A DNA stretch of 64,000 nt from SAR324 cluster bacterium (GCA_028282885.1 JANQGX010000007.1:217523-281522), one strand, 5' to 3'; positions 1 through 10,527 are shown, counted from the stretch's first letter. Numbers and translations are program-made. Notes: a model not told the origin generated them from the sequence alone.

Positions 1-576
1 CGCCTTTTTGGCAGCCGCCTCCTTTTCGATCTCCTCTCCCCTTGCCATTGCCGCTCTCTTTTCTTCTTCCGGAACAAAAGCAATCACCAGATCATCAAGG
101 TTGTGACGATTCATTTCAAAAATATTGGTATGCTGGATGGCCCGCGTTGGACAGGCAATAACACAGAGTCCGCAGAACATACATTTGCCGATATTGATAT
201 CAAAACGGGTGCTGGCCCGTGTCTTTAAAGCCTCTTTCTGCGTAAACCGGTTAAGAACAGTGTTGCCGCTGTTATCCGTGAGTTTTGTCTTGTCGCACTT
301 TACGGTATCGATAACAATACATTCAATTGGACAGGCTTTGACACATAAGCCGCAAGACGTGCATGTTTCGAGGTTCACGCCGAGTACACCTCGATAATTC
401 TCCGGCATTCCCATCAGCGTACTTTTATAACTGCGCTGAATGGTCTCATTGCTGGAAATATCGGTTTCCGGATACTGAACCGTCACCGGTCTGACCAGCA
501 TGGAGGCCATGGTCACACTGAGACCTTCAAATACCGACTGAAACCCGTTTTTTATGTTTTTGAAATATCCACCCAT
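1..576 (-). CDS. nuoI: NADH-quinone oxidoreductase subunit I (NuoI), 3' end cut off by window edge
   Basis: Ferredoxin-like subunit of complex I that passes electrons through two [4Fe-4S] clusters towards the quinone site. 192 codons are visible and the frame is still open at base 1, so the C-terminus lies outside the window. Two CxxCxxCxxxCP motifs are seen at C72/C75/C78/C82 and C132/C135/C138/C142. The visible end is rich in Glu, Lys and Ala. ATG at 576 lies 12 nt after the nuoH stop, consistent with one operon. Confidence 0.93.
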   Translation of the reverse strand, partial: MGGYFKNIKNGFQSVFEGLSVTMASMLVRPVTVQYPETDISSNETIQRSYKSTLMGMPENYRGVLGVNLETCTSCGLCVKACPIECIVIDTVKCDKTKLTDNSGNTVLNRFTQKEALKTRASTRFDINIGKCMFCGLCVIACPTRAIQHTNIFEMNRHNLDDLVIAFVPEEEKRAAMARGEEIEKEAAAKKA

Positions 577-588
577 ATCAACATGCCC

Positions 589-1764
589 TCATTTCCCTGC
601 CTCCGCAGGCAGGGGTGAATTCACCGAAGTTTTCTGTTCTTTAATATTGACCGATACACGTTTGATAAACAGGTATAGCAAGACCAGAAAGGTCAGAAAA
701 ATCAGTACAGCCATCGCAAGCTGAACCAATGGTAGCTTCCAAGTCAACAGCATCCAGAGAGCCTGACCAAAGAATGCAAGGAAGGCTGCCGGCAGCAGGT
801 ACTTCCAGGAAAGCTTCATCAACTGGTCAATTCGAAATCTGGGCAAGGTCCAGCGTATCCAGATAATCAGGAATACTACCAGACCGGTTTTCAGGAAGAA
901 AACCAGCAGACTGACCACCCAAAGCCCGGAAATCATGCCGGGGAGGTTTCCCCCACCCAGATAAACAACAGTTGTCAAGGCTCCCACCACAAACAGGTTT
1001 GCCCACTCGCTGAGGAAGAACACTGCGTAACGAAATCCCGTATACTCGGTACAATAGCCGGACACCAGTTCTGATTCCGCTTCGGGCAGATCAAAAGGAA
1101 TCCGGTTTGCCTCGGCCAGCGAACCGACAAAAAAGATAAAAAATGACAATACGGTAAAAGGGCTCTTGAACAGCATCCAGTCCCAGGGCAACCAACCTTG
1201 ACTCGCCATAATGCCCTGCATAGACAGTGTTCCGGATATCAGGATGGGAACCAGCAATCCCAACCCCACTGGAATCTCATAACTGACAATCTGGGCTGCT
1301 GCTCGCATACCGCCTAGCAACGACCATTTGTTATTCGAACTCCAACCGGCCATTAATACTCCAATAACCACCAGGGAGGTGATGGAGATAAAATAGAAGA
1401 GCCCTACATTTAGATCTGCGATAATGATTCCCGATCCCCAGGGTAAAACCACCAGGGTACAAAAGACACCAATCAGGCAGAAATAGGGAGCCAGACGAAA
1501 TAGTACCCGGTCGGCACCATCGGGAACAAGATCCTCCTTGAAAACCAGTTTCACACCATCGGCTATCCATTGCAGAAATCCCTGCGGTCCCACCCGGTTC
1601 GGTCCCAACCTGGACTGCATAAATCCGGAGAGCCTGCGTTCTACCCATGTCAGGACCCCACCGACAGTTACAAAAAACAGCAAGACAATCAGCGCTTTCA
1701 GGATCGCACCAAGAATTTGTGCTGTTGCCTCTTCTAATCCCAATCCCAATAGTATGCTTTCCAT
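589..1764 (-). CDS. nuoH: NADH-quinone oxidoreductase subunit H (NuoH)
   Basis: Membrane subunit of complex I that forms the quinone-binding region next to NuoB/NuoD. The protein is about 391 aa with roughly eight hydrophobic helices. Family motifs visible include ERR near the first loop, RLGPNRVGPQG, and an acidic loop with NRIPFDLPEAESELVSGY. I chose ATG at 1764, preceded by GGGAAGAGAG. An upstream TTG at 1812 is also in frame but would overlap nuoD, and its extra 16 residues look like shadow coding. Stop is TGA. It follows nuoD directly: nuoE, F and G are absent at the position where many 14-gene operons carry them. Confidence 0.93.
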   Translation of the reverse strand: MESILLGLGLEEATAQILGAILKALIVLLFFVTVGGVLTWVERRLSGFMQSRLGPNRVGPQGFLQWIADGVKLVFKEDLVPDGADRVLFRLAPYFCLIGVFCTLVVLPWGSGIIIADLNVGLFYFISITSLVVIGVLMAGWSSNNKWSLLGGMRAAAQIVSYEIPVGLGLLVPILISGTLSMQGIMASQGWLPWDWMLFKSPFTVLSFFIFFVGSLAEANRIPFDLPEAESELVSGYCTEYTGFRYAVFFLSEWANLFVVGALTTVVYLGGGNLPGMISGLWVVSLLVFFLKTGLVVFLIIWIRWTLPRFRIDQLMKLSWKYLLPAAFLAFFGQALWMLLTWKLPLVQLAMAVLIFLTFLVLLYLFIKRVSVNIKEQKTSVNSPLPAEAGK

Positions 1765-1786
1765 GCTCTCTTCCCAGTCAATACCG

Positions 1787-2908
1787 TTATCGATCCAGTT
1801 CCGGGGCCACAACGTCCAGTGAACCTATGATAGCCACCAGGTCGGCAATAAATACGCCTTTTGCGATTTCCGGAATAATAGACATGGCCGTAAAGGAACC
1901 AGTCCTGATTTTCAGGCGATTAGGAGAAGTCTTCCCGTCGCTGTATATAAAATACCCTGTATCACCCCTTGGCGTTTCAGTTCTGAAATAGATATGTCCT
2001 TTGGGTGGTTTGATTACGTTTTTTACCACCGCCTTATGTTCACCGCCCGGAATTCGCTGCAAACACTGCCGAATGATCTTGATTGATTCCCGAATCTCCT
2101 TGACCCGAACCAGATACCTGTCATAACAGTCTCCCAGTGTTCCCTCATAGCCTTCACCAACAGGGACATCAAAATCGAGTTCAGGATAGATTGAATAGGG
2201 TTCCGCCACCCTTACATCAAATTTAACCCCTGAACCTCGCAGGTTAGGTCCGACAAGATTGTACTGCATGGCCATTTCCGGAGGCACGACCGCAACATTG
2301 GCAAAGCGCTTGATAAATATCTGATTGTAACTGATCAGTCGGTTGATCTGCTCGACGACAACTTCAAAATGGTCCAGAAACTCAAGCGTCTTCTCCTTGA
2401 ATCCGGGAGGAAGGTCATAATTGACACCTCCAATGCAGATATAGTTATAGGTCAGCCGTGCGCCGCAGATCATCTCCAGCAGATCGTTGATATGCTCTCT
2501 CTCACGAAGCAAATGAACAAAGGGGGTAAATGCCCCCATATCCATGTTGGCAGCTCCAATGGCAATCGCGTGACTGGAGATTCTGTTCAACTCGGATACG
2601 ATCACCCGGATATACTCAGCCCGCTGGGGAATTTCGAGACCCATCAGCTTCTCCACGGCCATGCTATAGGAGAGGTTTGCATTCATGGCACAAACATAAT
2701 CCACACGGTCGGTGAAAGGAACAAATCCCTGCCAGGAAACGGATTCGGCTAATTTCTCAATTCCGCGATGAAGATAACCGATGTCCGGGTCACATTCATG
2801 AATGATCTCACCATCTGTTTTGATAATGAACCGGATCACACCATGGGTGGACGGATGTTGCGGCCCCATGTTGATGGTCAAATAATCTGTTTTTAGCGCA
2901 GCACTCAT
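1787..2908 (-). CDS. nuoD: NADH-quinone oxidoreductase subunit D (NuoD, 49-kDa subunit)
   Basis: Peripheral complex I subunit, related to [NiFe]-hydrogenase large subunits, that lines the quinone pocket. 373 aa, beginning with the diagnostic NMGPQHPSTHG segment; the C-terminus DLVAIIGSLDVVAPELDR is typical of the family. It lies 3 nt downstream of nuoC, so the two are almost certainly co-transcribed. NuoC and NuoD are separate proteins here, unlike the fused NuoCD of enterobacteria. Confidence 0.95.
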   Translation of the reverse strand: MSAALKTDYLTINMGPQHPSTHGVIRFIIKTDGEIIHECDPDIGYLHRGIEKLAESVSWQGFVPFTDRVDYVCAMNANLSYSMAVEKLMGLEIPQRAEYIRVIVSELNRISSHAIAIGAANMDMGAFTPFVHLLREREHINDLLEMICGARLTYNYICIGGVNYDLPPGFKEKTLEFLDHFEVVVEQINRLISYNQIFIKRFANVAVVPPEMAMQYNLVGPNLRGSGVKFDVRVAEPYSIYPELDFDVPVGEGYEGTLGDCYDRYLVRVKEIRESIKIIRQCLQRIPGGEHKAVVKNVIKPPKGHIYFRTETPRGDTGYFIYSDGKTSPNRLKIRTGSFTAMSIIPEIAKGVFIADLVAIIGSLDVVAPELDR

Positions 2909-2911
2909 TCT

Positions 2912-3490
2912 CTATTTCCCTTTGGGTTGAAAACTTCGGGTTATTTCTGAAGGTGTGTTGTCAATACTCTGGTAAGCGGTAGGATTCACATAGTCTTTTC
3001 TCAATGGGTATCCTTCCCAATCTTCCGGCATCATAATTCTTCTCAGATCCGGGTGACCCTCAAACTGTATTCCCAACAGGTCGTAGGTTTCCCTTTCCAG
3101 CCAATCCGCGCCTTTCCAGATAGAGGTAACGCTGTCGATTACCGGATTACCGATCGGAATGCTTGATTCAATCACAACCCGATGATAATGGGTGTAGGAG
3201 TAGAGATGCCAAAACAGTCTTAACTCCTCATGACTGTGCGATTCATCTTGATCTTTTGGTGCATCAAAATAGAGATGCCAGAATAGTTTGGAATCTTCGG
3301 TTTCGTGAAACGCAGTCTGGTTCATCAATATTTCAAATTTTAACTCCTCATCCTCTTTCAAAAACCTCATGGCTTCCAGCAGAAAGTCGGATCGAACATA
3401 GATGGAAGGGGTTGGTCCCTCAACCTCCTGAAAGCTGGCCACCACGTTTGTCTTTTCCTTGAGCAATTCGTAAATTCCAATTGTGTTCAC
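2912..3490 (-). CDS. nuoC: NADH-quinone oxidoreductase subunit C (NuoC, 30-kDa subunit)
   Basis: Peripheral-arm subunit of complex I, 192 aa. The C-terminal family signature is visible: [20 protein letters not shown] followed by [18 protein letters not shown]. The reading frame starts at a GTG (3490); no in-frame ATG sits nearer. It lies between nuoB and nuoD in the same direction. Confidence 0.92.
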   Translation of the reverse strand: MNTIGIYELLKEKTNVVASFQEVEGPTPSIYVRSDFLLEAMRFLKEDEELKFEILMNQTAFHETEDSKLFWHLYFDAPKDQDESHSHEELRLFWHLYSYTHYHRVVIESSIPIGNPVIDSVTSIWKGADWLERETYDLLGIQFEGHPDLRRIMMPEDWEGYPLRKDYVNPTAYQSIDNTPSEITRSFQPKGK

Positions 3491-3561
3491 GGTCTACTCC
3501 ATCGGTAGATTTTTTCTGGTCGCAACACCTGATTTGTCAGAGTACCCATTTCCGGCAACAT

Positions 3562-4047
3562 CTATTTCTTCCTCAGGTATTTCTCTTTCTTAACTTTGTT
3601 TTGAAGTTCGATCAGGGCGGAAAGCAAAGCTTCCGGTCTGGGAGGGCAACCGGGAAGATACACATCAACCGGTATTACTCTGTCTACTCCGTGCAACACG
3701 GAATAACTGGCTTGAAACAGCCCACCGGAATTAGCACAACTCCCCATGGAAATGACGTATCTGGGTTCAGCCATCTGGTCGTAGAGAACCTTAACTCTGC
3801 TTGCCATTTTCAATGTTATGGTCCCGGCGACAAGCATCAGATCCGCTTGCCTGGGAACCGCACGCGGAGCCGAACCAAATCTTTCCAGATCGGCTCTTGG
3901 ACCGCCGGTTTGCATCAATTCGATCCCACAACAGGCAGTTGAAAACAGCAAATACCAGAGCGAATTGGCTCGCGCCAGATTGATAAGATGATCTATGGAT
4001 GTCAGGACGAATCCGTCCGACTCGAAACTGTTATGCAGTGTTTTCAT
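3562..4047 (-). CDS. nuoB: NADH-quinone oxidoreductase subunit B (NuoB)
   Basis: Carries cluster N2, the terminal [4Fe-4S] donor to quinone. 161 aa. The four expected ligands are visible: tandem C39-C40, C104 in GSCANSGG and C134 in LPGCPPRP. The ATG overlaps the nuoA stop by 4 nt (ATGA), showing translational coupling. Confidence 0.95.
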   Translation of the reverse strand: MKTLHNSFESDGFVLTSIDHLINLARANSLWYLLFSTACCGIELMQTGGPRADLERFGSAPRAVPRQADLMLVAGTITLKMASRVKVLYDQMAEPRYVISMGSCANSGGLFQASYSVLHGVDRVIPVDVYLPGCPPRPEALLSALIELQNKVKKEKYLRKK

Positions 4048-4472
4048 GTTATATCTAAATTCTTCCCTGAGCTATCTATAGCTTTTTCATCCGAGATGCC
4101 TTTCACCCAATCCAAACCTCCCTGGTTCCAGGCGTACACAAAACCAACCATTAATATCAAAATAAACAGAGCTATTTCCACCAATGCCAAAATTCCCCAG
4201 CCTTCCTCCATCAACTCTTTGAAGACCACGGTCACGGGGTACATAAACGCTATCTCAACATCGAAGATGACGAATACAAAAGCAACCAGGTAAAAACGCA
4301 TGTTGAATTGGGAAAAACCACCTCCGACAGGTGTTTCGCCACATTCATATACGGCACTTTTGCCAGCACTCGGATTGTTGGGGCGAAGGAATCTTCCGAC
4401 CAGCAACGTAACCGCAACAAAAACAACCGCAATAACGAGGAAAATGATGATGTTTGAAAACTCAAATAACAT
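4044..4472 (-). CDS. nuoA: NADH-quinone oxidoreductase subunit A (NuoA)
   Basis: Small membrane subunit of complex I and first gene of the operon. 142 aa, three predicted transmembrane helices. The conserved YECGETPVG loop and the [10 protein letters not shown] segment identify the family. The promoter should lie in 4473-4690, between this gene and the terminator of the malic enzyme gene. Confidence 0.94.
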   Translation of the reverse strand: MLFEFSNIIIFLVIAVVFVAVTLLVGRFLRPNNPSAGKSAVYECGETPVGGGFSQFNMRFYLVAFVFVIFDVEIAFMYPVTVVFKELMEEGWGILALVEIALFILILMVGFVYAWNQGGLDWVKGISDEKAIDSSGKNLDIT

Positions 4473-4692
4473 GGTGCTATCCTTGGCAATTAGGATGTTC
4501 TTTCACAACCTGTCAACGAGTTGTTATTTTGGAGGGAGATTCGACAAGTTGTGATCAATATTTTTGAACATACTTATCAAAACCATTTATCAAAACGCAC
4601 TGATCTTAATCAGTTTTTTCAGACTTACTAGCAAATCACCTTGTTTTACAAAATGTTGTAGTTTAATAATTCTCTAACAATGCAATAACCAA

Positions 4693-4735
4693 AAACAGGT
4701 TTTTCATTCAAATTATTTGAATGAAAAACCTGTTT
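4693..4735 (-). terminator. Strong intrinsic terminator after the malic enzyme gene
   Basis: Perfect 21-nt inverted repeat, 4693-4713 against 4715-4735, with one central base. On the minus strand it begins 20 nt after the malic enzyme stop and its distal end runs into five T (complement of 4691-4695). It separates malic enzyme transcription from nuoA. Confidence 0.8.
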
Positions 4736-4755
4736 GGTAAAATATTGCTTAAATA

Positions 4756-6468
4756 TTAAACTCTTCTGTAAGGGTGATAAACCGGCTTCCATACTTTTGA
4801 TTGCAAGATATCATGCAGATTCTCCTCCCTGATTCTCAGATCGGGATTCGACTTTATCAGGAATTTTAGAATCTCTGTCGAAGTACGCAAACCAACCTTT
4901 TGCAGATCCCTGACGCGAGGATAGATAATCCCCTCATCGAGATCACTTTTGCCGACGCAGTCAGCCAAGGCATATGCTGCTGTTGTAAACGTTTCATCGG
5001 AGATGACGCGGGAATTTGCAATAAGACTTGCCAACCCCACACCAGGGAAGATAAAGGAATTGCTCGCTACACCAATGTGACGTTTTTCATTGTTATACTC
5101 GAATTCTGGTGACATGCTACCGCTTGCAACAATTGCTTTTCCCTCGCTCCACTTGTACAGGTCCTCCGGAAGCGCCTCACTTTCAACTGCAGGATTTGTT
5201 AAAGGGAAAATTACGGGGCGATCGGTATTTTTCAGCATGGCCGTAACATGCTCCTGGGCAAACACTCCCTTCTGCCCGGACATACCAATCAAAACGGTCG
5301 TTTTGGAACCTTCGATAACATCAAGCAATGTTGGCATTCCGTCCGCTGAACTGACCTTCTTAACCAGTGAAGGATCGCTGGCATACGGTTTCTTATACTC
5401 ATCCAATTCCTCTCTATTGGAAAGAATACACCCCTTGGAATCAAACAGACAGATTTTAGCCAACGCCTCATCCCTGGAAAGTCCCTTGTTCATCAACTCA
5501 ATCAACAATTGTCTGGCAAGTCCAACCCCTCCGGATCCCGCACCGCAAATGGTGAAATGCTGCTTCTCAAAACTCTCTTCCTTGATCTTCAGCGCGTTCA
5601 ATATACCTGCCAGCACTACAGCACCGGTTCCCTGTATATCATCGTTAAACGAAGGGATCACATCCCGATACTTTTCAAACATTTTAAAAGCCCGATGGTT
5701 GGCAAAATCTTCCCACTGCAGGATAGCTTTGGGAAAGGCGAGGCGGATCGAATTCACGAATTTTTCCAGAAATTTATCGTATTCCTCCCCTTTGATTCTT
5801 TTATGCCCAACTCCCAGATAAAGCGGGTCTGCCAGCAGTTCTTCATTGTCGGTACCGATATCAATGGCTATTGGCAGACAAAATGATGGGTGAATCCCGG
5901 ACCCCAGGGTATATAGCGATAATTTTGCTATGGGTATCGCCATTCCTCCAACACCGGTATCATGCATTCCCAAAATTCCCTGACTATCAGTCACAACAAT
6001 AATCTGGACATTTCTTGAAGGGAAGTGATGGGTCATATCCAGGATATGATCAACATTTTCATTGGTAATGTACAGTCCCCTGGCCCGTTGATAGTGATGA
6101 CTGAATTGCTTACAGGCAGTTACAACCGTCGGGATGTAAATTATGGGCAGCATCTCTTCGATATGCTCCTCCAAAAGACTGTAATAAAGCGTCTCGTTAC
6201 GGTCTTGCAGGGAACGCAAATAAATATATCTGTCAATATCCGTTTTCGCGGCATTGTAGCCTTCATAGACCCGGATCTTTTGATCCTCCAATGTTTGATA
6301 ATTTGGGGGAATTAACCCTGTCAAATGCATCTCTTCCCTCTCTTCCTTGGTAAACGCAGTCCCTTTGTTCAGGGTCCGATCGCTGACCAACTCCAATCCA
6401 TCTATGGCAACAGGCGTGAATGGCCTCCCTTTGTGATCCCGCCATTTTTGATATTTTTCTATTGACAT
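4756..6468 (-). CDS. maeA: NAD-dependent malic enzyme (large, MaeA/SfcA type)
   Basis: Oxidatively decarboxylates malate to pyruvate with NAD+ in the cytoplasm. 570 aa, the usual length of the large MaeA/SfcA class. Visible signatures include PIIYIPTVVTACKQFSHHY, the metal/substrate segment FNDDIQGTGAVVLAG, and the dinucleotide-binding GAGSGGVG. ATG at 6468. It appears monocistronic, with a strong terminator downstream and 488 nt of non-coding DNA upstream. Confidence 0.93.
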   Translation of the reverse strand: MSIEKYQKWRDHKGRPFTPVAIDGLELVSDRTLNKGTAFTKEEREEMHLTGLIPPNYQTLEDQKIRVYEGYNAAKTDIDRYIYLRSLQDRNETLYYSLLEEHIEEMLPIIYIPTVVTACKQFSHHYQRARGLYITNENVDHILDMTHHFPSRNVQIIVVTDSQGILGMHDTGVGGMAIPIAKLSLYTLGSGIHPSFCLPIAIDIGTDNEELLADPLYLGVGHKRIKGEEYDKFLEKFVNSIRLAFPKAILQWEDFANHRAFKMFEKYRDVIPSFNDDIQGTGAVVLAGILNALKIKEESFEKQHFTICGAGSGGVGLARQLLIELMNKGLSRDEALAKICLFDSKGCILSNREELDEYKKPYASDPSLVKKVSSADGMPTLLDVIEGSKTTVLIGMSGQKGVFAQEHVTAMLKNTDRPVIFPLTNPAVESEALPEDLYKWSEGKAIVASGSMSPEFEYNNEKRHIGVASNSFIFPGVGLASLIANSRVISDETFTTAAYALADCVGKSDLDEGIIYPRVRDLQKVGLRTSTEILKFLIKSNPDLRIREENLHDILQSKVWKPVYHPYRRV

Positions 6469-6956
6469 AATCCACCCACAATTTGAATTTGAAATTAGCT
6501 GAGAGCCCGTGTTGCCCCAGCATATGCCTTGAACAGTTAATTTCTTCTACCATAAAGATTTATGATTGGCAAATCGTTTTCAAGACGGTAAAACATGGGG
6601 TAGAACTGCAGTATAGCCGAATGTAGACGAAAAAACAGGAATCATCAAATCCATGTTGGTAAAGACTCTCAGGGAGGGCTTTCGCAACAAAAAAATGATC
6701 GATAATTTTCGGGCGTAAAAATTGGTTTGGGCGAGAGAGTAATAAGGTTGAGATTTCAACAAAACCTGACGGTTTGATTGAAATTAAGAATCATCCAAGG
6801 CTCTCCCAAGGGGTGAACTCAGTCCTAACCCAATATCACCGGATATACCACCCATCTCAAGTTTGCGGAAAAACCCTGCTCGGCGTATTTCGGTTGCTGA
6901 TGTGAAGTTCGAGAGGAGTAGGCAATATAGTGCAACGGATGTTGCATCGCAATGAT
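6469..6956. other. Intergenic region between maeA and hypD
   Basis: 488 nt without a credible gene; short open frames on both strands have no recognisable protein features. It must hold the maeA promoter and the end of the hyp transcript. I see no convincing hairpin terminator. Confidence 0.5.
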
Positions 6957-8066
6957 CTATAACTCAACATCAAATCCGCCATGATACCAAGTGTGACAAG
7001 TTCCCTCAATGGAAACCATGCAGGGACCATAGGGATCTTCGGGGGAGCATTTTGTCTTGAACATTTTACACTCCGTTGGCAGGATCTCTCCCAGCATAAT
7101 TCGGTGACATTGGCATCCGGGAGGCGTGGGCCTGGACTCATATGGGGGGGTGCATTCATACCTGTTTTCTGCATCGAGAAACTGGTACTGCTCCTTAAGC
7201 GCATACGCCGTTCCATCAACGGAATCAATACCTCTCCAGATTCCGGGCACCAGATCGAATACTTCGTTCATCATCGACAAGACAGCCTTATTACCCCCGT
7301 CGTTAACCACTCGGCTATAGGCATTCTTAACCCTGACATCACCTGATTCAATGGACTTCAAAACCCGGAGAATTGCAGAAAGAATATCGACCGGCGTAAA
7401 TCCCGCCACAACACAAGGCAGTTTAAATTCGTCTTCCATGTATTTGTAGGGTTCCACCCCTGTTATTGTTGCTGCGTGACCTGCCAGCAGGAATCCCTGA
7501 ATGGATTTCCTGTCGTGCACCTCCATTAACAGTTTAAATACGGGCGGGATATAACGATTTGCAATCAGAAACGAAAGATTCTGAGGCACCCCGTGTTTGA
7601 TCAGTCCGGCGATCCCGGCTGTTGTTGTCTCGAATCCTACCGAGAAAAACACAAAAGCCTCATTGGGATTCTCTTTTGCAATTTTTAATGCCTCAAGCGG
7701 TCCATAAACCATTTTTACTGAACCGCCGTTTTTCCTGGCATCTGCAAGTGACTCTTTGGTCGCGGGGACCCGCAACATATCACCGAAGGTCAAGACAGTA
7801 ATATCACTCATGTATGAAAGGGTAACCGCCAGGTCAATGGATTCCACGGGGCAGATGCAAACAGGACATCCGGGGCCGGGTATTATCGTTACGGACTCGG
7901 GAAGCAATTGCCGGATCCCGTATTTCATGATTTCATGCTCATGAGTTCCACAAACGTGCATCAGTTTAACAGGCCCCAATCGTGAGGCAACTTCCTTTAT
8001 TTTTGTAGCCAAACCTTGAACCAGTTCCCGATCCTCATACTTCTTTAAGGTTTCAGTTAAATCCAT
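6957..8066 (-). CDS. hypD: Hydrogenase maturation factor HypD
   Basis: [4Fe-4S] scaffold protein that, with HypC, carries the Fe(CN)2CO moiety during assembly of the [NiFe] site. About 369 aa. HVCGTHEH and PGCPVCICP, which include the redox-active and Fe-binding cysteines, are near the N-terminus, and a Cys-rich C-terminal segment (PPGCQCHRI and following) carries the cluster ligands. I chose ATG at 8066; a GTG at 8108 would add 14 atypical residues. Last gene of the hypA-B-F-D run. Confidence 0.93.
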   Translation of the reverse strand: MDLTETLKKYEDRELVQGLATKIKEVASRLGPVKLMHVCGTHEHEIMKYGIRQLLPESVTIIPGPGCPVCICPVESIDLAVTLSYMSDITVLTFGDMLRVPATKESLADARKNGGSVKMVYGPLEALKIAKENPNEAFVFFSVGFETTTAGIAGLIKHGVPQNLSFLIANRYIPPVFKLLMEVHDRKSIQGFLLAGHAATITGVEPYKYMEDEFKLPCVVAGFTPVDILSAILRVLKSIESGDVRVKNAYSRVVNDGGNKAVLSMMNEVFDLVPGIWRGIDSVDGTAYALKEQYQFLDAENRYECTPPYESRPTPPGCQCHRIMLGEILPTECKMFKTKCSPEDPYGPCMVSIEGTCHTWYHGGFDVEL

Positions 8067-8246
8067 TGTCTGAGTTAGATATGATGTTTTATTAAACGAC
8101 AGCGTCACGACCCTGTCACGTTTGCAGAAGAACTGCTGTTTTGATTCAGTTGCAGAGTTACATGACCTCCCTCGATGTCTTGCGGATGCAATAATTCAAT
8201 TCCGACTGGGCTGTGTATACCGGAAACTGGGAATTGGAGGTCTATA

Positions 8247-10517
8247 TCACATTCCGGTTTTATGCCCCTTTCCTGAATAAAGCTGTCCCAGGGCAATTCC
8301 CCCGTCATTGGGCGGTACTCGTTGATGCCAATAGGGAGTGAATCCCGCCACTTTTAGTTTGGATATCGTTTGTTCCGTCAAATACCGATTCTGAAAACAG
8401 CCCCCGGTCAGCACAACTCTGTTTTCACCGACTCGCTCAGCTACAGCAAGAATCATTTCCGCCATGGTATTGTGAAACTTTGCAGATATCAATTTGGGCT
8501 GGTGCCCCTCAGCCGTATCTTTGATAATCTCCCTGACCATAGGCAGCCAGTCCAACTCATCAGAATAACTGAACGGATAGGAATTCGCCTGATCCGATCC
8601 TTTCAGGGCGAATTCTAACTCCATGGCTCCCTGCCCTTCGAAGCTGACCACCTGCCTAAGTCCGATAAGAGAAGCAACCGCATCAAATAACCTGCCCGCG
8701 CTGGAGGTGAGAGGTGAATTGAAGCCGGAATTCAACATTTGTAACAGAATTTTCAGTTCGTTTTCATCGAACGATGAAAGTGTGGGGATCCCTTCCATCG
8801 TCGTTATCTCGCTGCCAAGCATCTCGAATAGAACCCCCAGGGCTGATCTTCTGGGTTCCCTGACAGCCTGGTTCGATCCTGGTAATCTAAATCGACGAAG
8901 CCAGGCAACTCTCTCCATGTCAGCCTGATTTCCCAGGAAGAACTCTCCGCCCCAGATGGTATTATCGGGACCTGCACCGGTTCCATCCCAGGCGACACCG
9001 AGCACCCGACCATTCAACTGATTTTCAGCCATACAGGAAGCCACATGGGCATGATGGTGTTGAACGGTCTTCAGAGGAAGATCCAGTTCCCGGGCGTATT
9101 GTGATGACATGTATCCATCATGTAGATCGCAATAAACGACCTCCGGTTTTGTTTCATAAAGGCGTTCCAGGCTGTCGACAGATTTTTGAAATGCATCATA
9201 GGATTGCGCTGTTTCAAGATCGCCATGATGTTGGCTGATCATGATATTTGCACCCACTTGCAACGCCACCGTATTTTTCTGATGCGCGCCCACCGCAAGC
9301 GCAGGTTTGCTCTCACTCGTCATCATCACCGGAAGAGGGGCATAGCCCCGCGCTCTTCTTAGCAACATTTCCCGACCTGCAACAATTCGGGCAACGGAAT
9401 CATCCACCGGTCTCAGCACAGGTCTGTTATGTAACAGAAAAAGATCCGCAATGCCCTTCAGACGGTCCAGTGCTTCGGTTTCATCAATACAGATCGGTTC
9501 ATCCGAAAGATTCCCGCTGGTCGCGACCACTGGAACTGCCACTTCCTGAAGCAACAGATGATGAAGCGGTGTGTAAGGCAACATGACTCCGAGAGTTGGA
9601 TTGCCCGGTGCGACCGATTTGCTGATTCCGTCCGATTTGGGATCAGGTTTGCGATCCAGTAATACTATAGGCGCTTCCGGAGAGAGCAACAATCGTTGCT
9701 CCAGTGAGGATAATTCGCAATAGTCCCGCACCTCTTCAATTGTCGCCACCATTATGGCAAACGGTTTTTCATTCCTTTTTTTGCGTTGTCGCAGCAGGTC
9801 TACAGATTTGGACAATCCGGCATGAACCATCAGGTGAAAGCCCCCCAATCCTTTCACCGCGGCGATTTTACCATTGCGGAGACAATCAGCCGTCATTTTT
9901 ATGGCTTCGTGATTCTCTGCCAGTAAATCACCCTCGGGATTGCAAGAATATACCCGGGGTCCGCAGACAGGACAGGCATTTGGTTGTGCATGAAACCTGC
10001 GATCATTGGGATCTTCATACTCCCGCTGACAGTCCGTGCACATCGGAAAATCCTTCATGGAGGTAAAAGGTCTGTCATAGGGTAACGCCCCGATAATGGT
10101 GTATCGTGGTCCGCAAAGCGTACAATTCGTAAATGGATACCGGTAACGACGGTTGGCAGGATCAAATACCTCTTCCAGGCATTGGGGACAGGTGGCAATA
10201 TCGGGCAACACCAAAACCGTTTTTTCTCCCCGGTCACTACTTTTTCGGATTTCGAATATCTTGAATCCGGCTGGATCAAGATAACTGGATTCAAGACTTT
10301 GGATGAAAGCATGTTGCGGCTTTTCCTTTTCCAGGCGCAGCAAAAATTCACCCAGAATCGGAAGGGAACCATCCGCTTCGATGAATACTCCCTGGGAGGA
10401 ATTGATGATCCATCCTTTTAATCCCAGGGATTTTGCAAGGTTAAAGACAAAGGGTCTGAATCCGACTCCCTGCACAGCTCCTTTGATAACAACTCTTAAC
10501 CGTTGCTGTTTTTTCAT
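8247..10517 (-). CDS. hypF: Carbamoyltransferase HypF
   Basis: Makes the cyanide ligands of [NiFe] hydrogenases from carbamoyl phosphate, passing them to HypE. About 756 aa with the full family architecture: N-terminal acylphosphatase domain (GAVQGVGFRPFVF), two zinc-finger CxxC pairs (CPQC/CTLC and CTDC/CPVC), YrdC-like domain, and Kae1-like domain (GVAWDGTGAGPDNTIWGGEF). I start it at ATG 10517, 10 nt after the hypB stop; an in-frame start at 10664 would run into hypB. Confidence 0.94.
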   Translation of the reverse strand: MKKQQRLRVVIKGAVQGVGFRPFVFNLAKSLGLKGWIINSSQGVFIEADGSLPILGEFLLRLEKEKPQHAFIQSLESSYLDPAGFKIFEIRKSSDRGEKTVLVLPDIATCPQCLEEVFDPANRRYRYPFTNCTLCGPRYTIIGALPYDRPFTSMKDFPMCTDCQREYEDPNDRRFHAQPNACPVCGPRVYSCNPEGDLLAENHEAIKMTADCLRNGKIAAVKGLGGFHLMVHAGLSKSVDLLRQRKKRNEKPFAIMVATIEEVRDYCELSSLEQRLLLSPEAPIVLLDRKPDPKSDGISKSVAPGNPTLGVMLPYTPLHHLLLQEVAVPVVATSGNLSDEPICIDETEALDRLKGIADLFLLHNRPVLRPVDDSVARIVAGREMLLRRARGYAPLPVMMTSESKPALAVGAHQKNTVALQVGANIMISQHHGDLETAQSYDAFQKSVDSLERLYETKPEVVYCDLHDGYMSSQYARELDLPLKTVQHHHAHVASCMAENQLNGRVLGVAWDGTGAGPDNTIWGGEFFLGNQADMERVAWLRRFRLPGSNQAVREPRRSALGVLFEMLGSEITTMEGIPTLSSFDENELKILLQMLNSGFNSPLTSSAGRLFDAVASLIGLRQVVSFEGQGAMELEFALKGSDQANSYPFSYSDELDWLPMVREIIKDTAEGHQPKLISAKFHNTMAEMILAVAERVGENRVVLTGGCFQNRYLTEQTISKLKVAGFTPYWHQRVPPNDGGIALGQLYSGKGHKTGM

Positions 10518-10527
10518 CGGGAACTGG

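Noticed and set aside
6580..6762. 60-codon frame upstream of maeA
   Set aside because: No ribosome binding site or recognisable feature; composition like the surrounding non-coding DNA.
8105..8308. 67-codon frame between hypF and hypD
   Set aside because: Overlaps the hypF 3' end in another frame and has no domain; treated as shadow coding.
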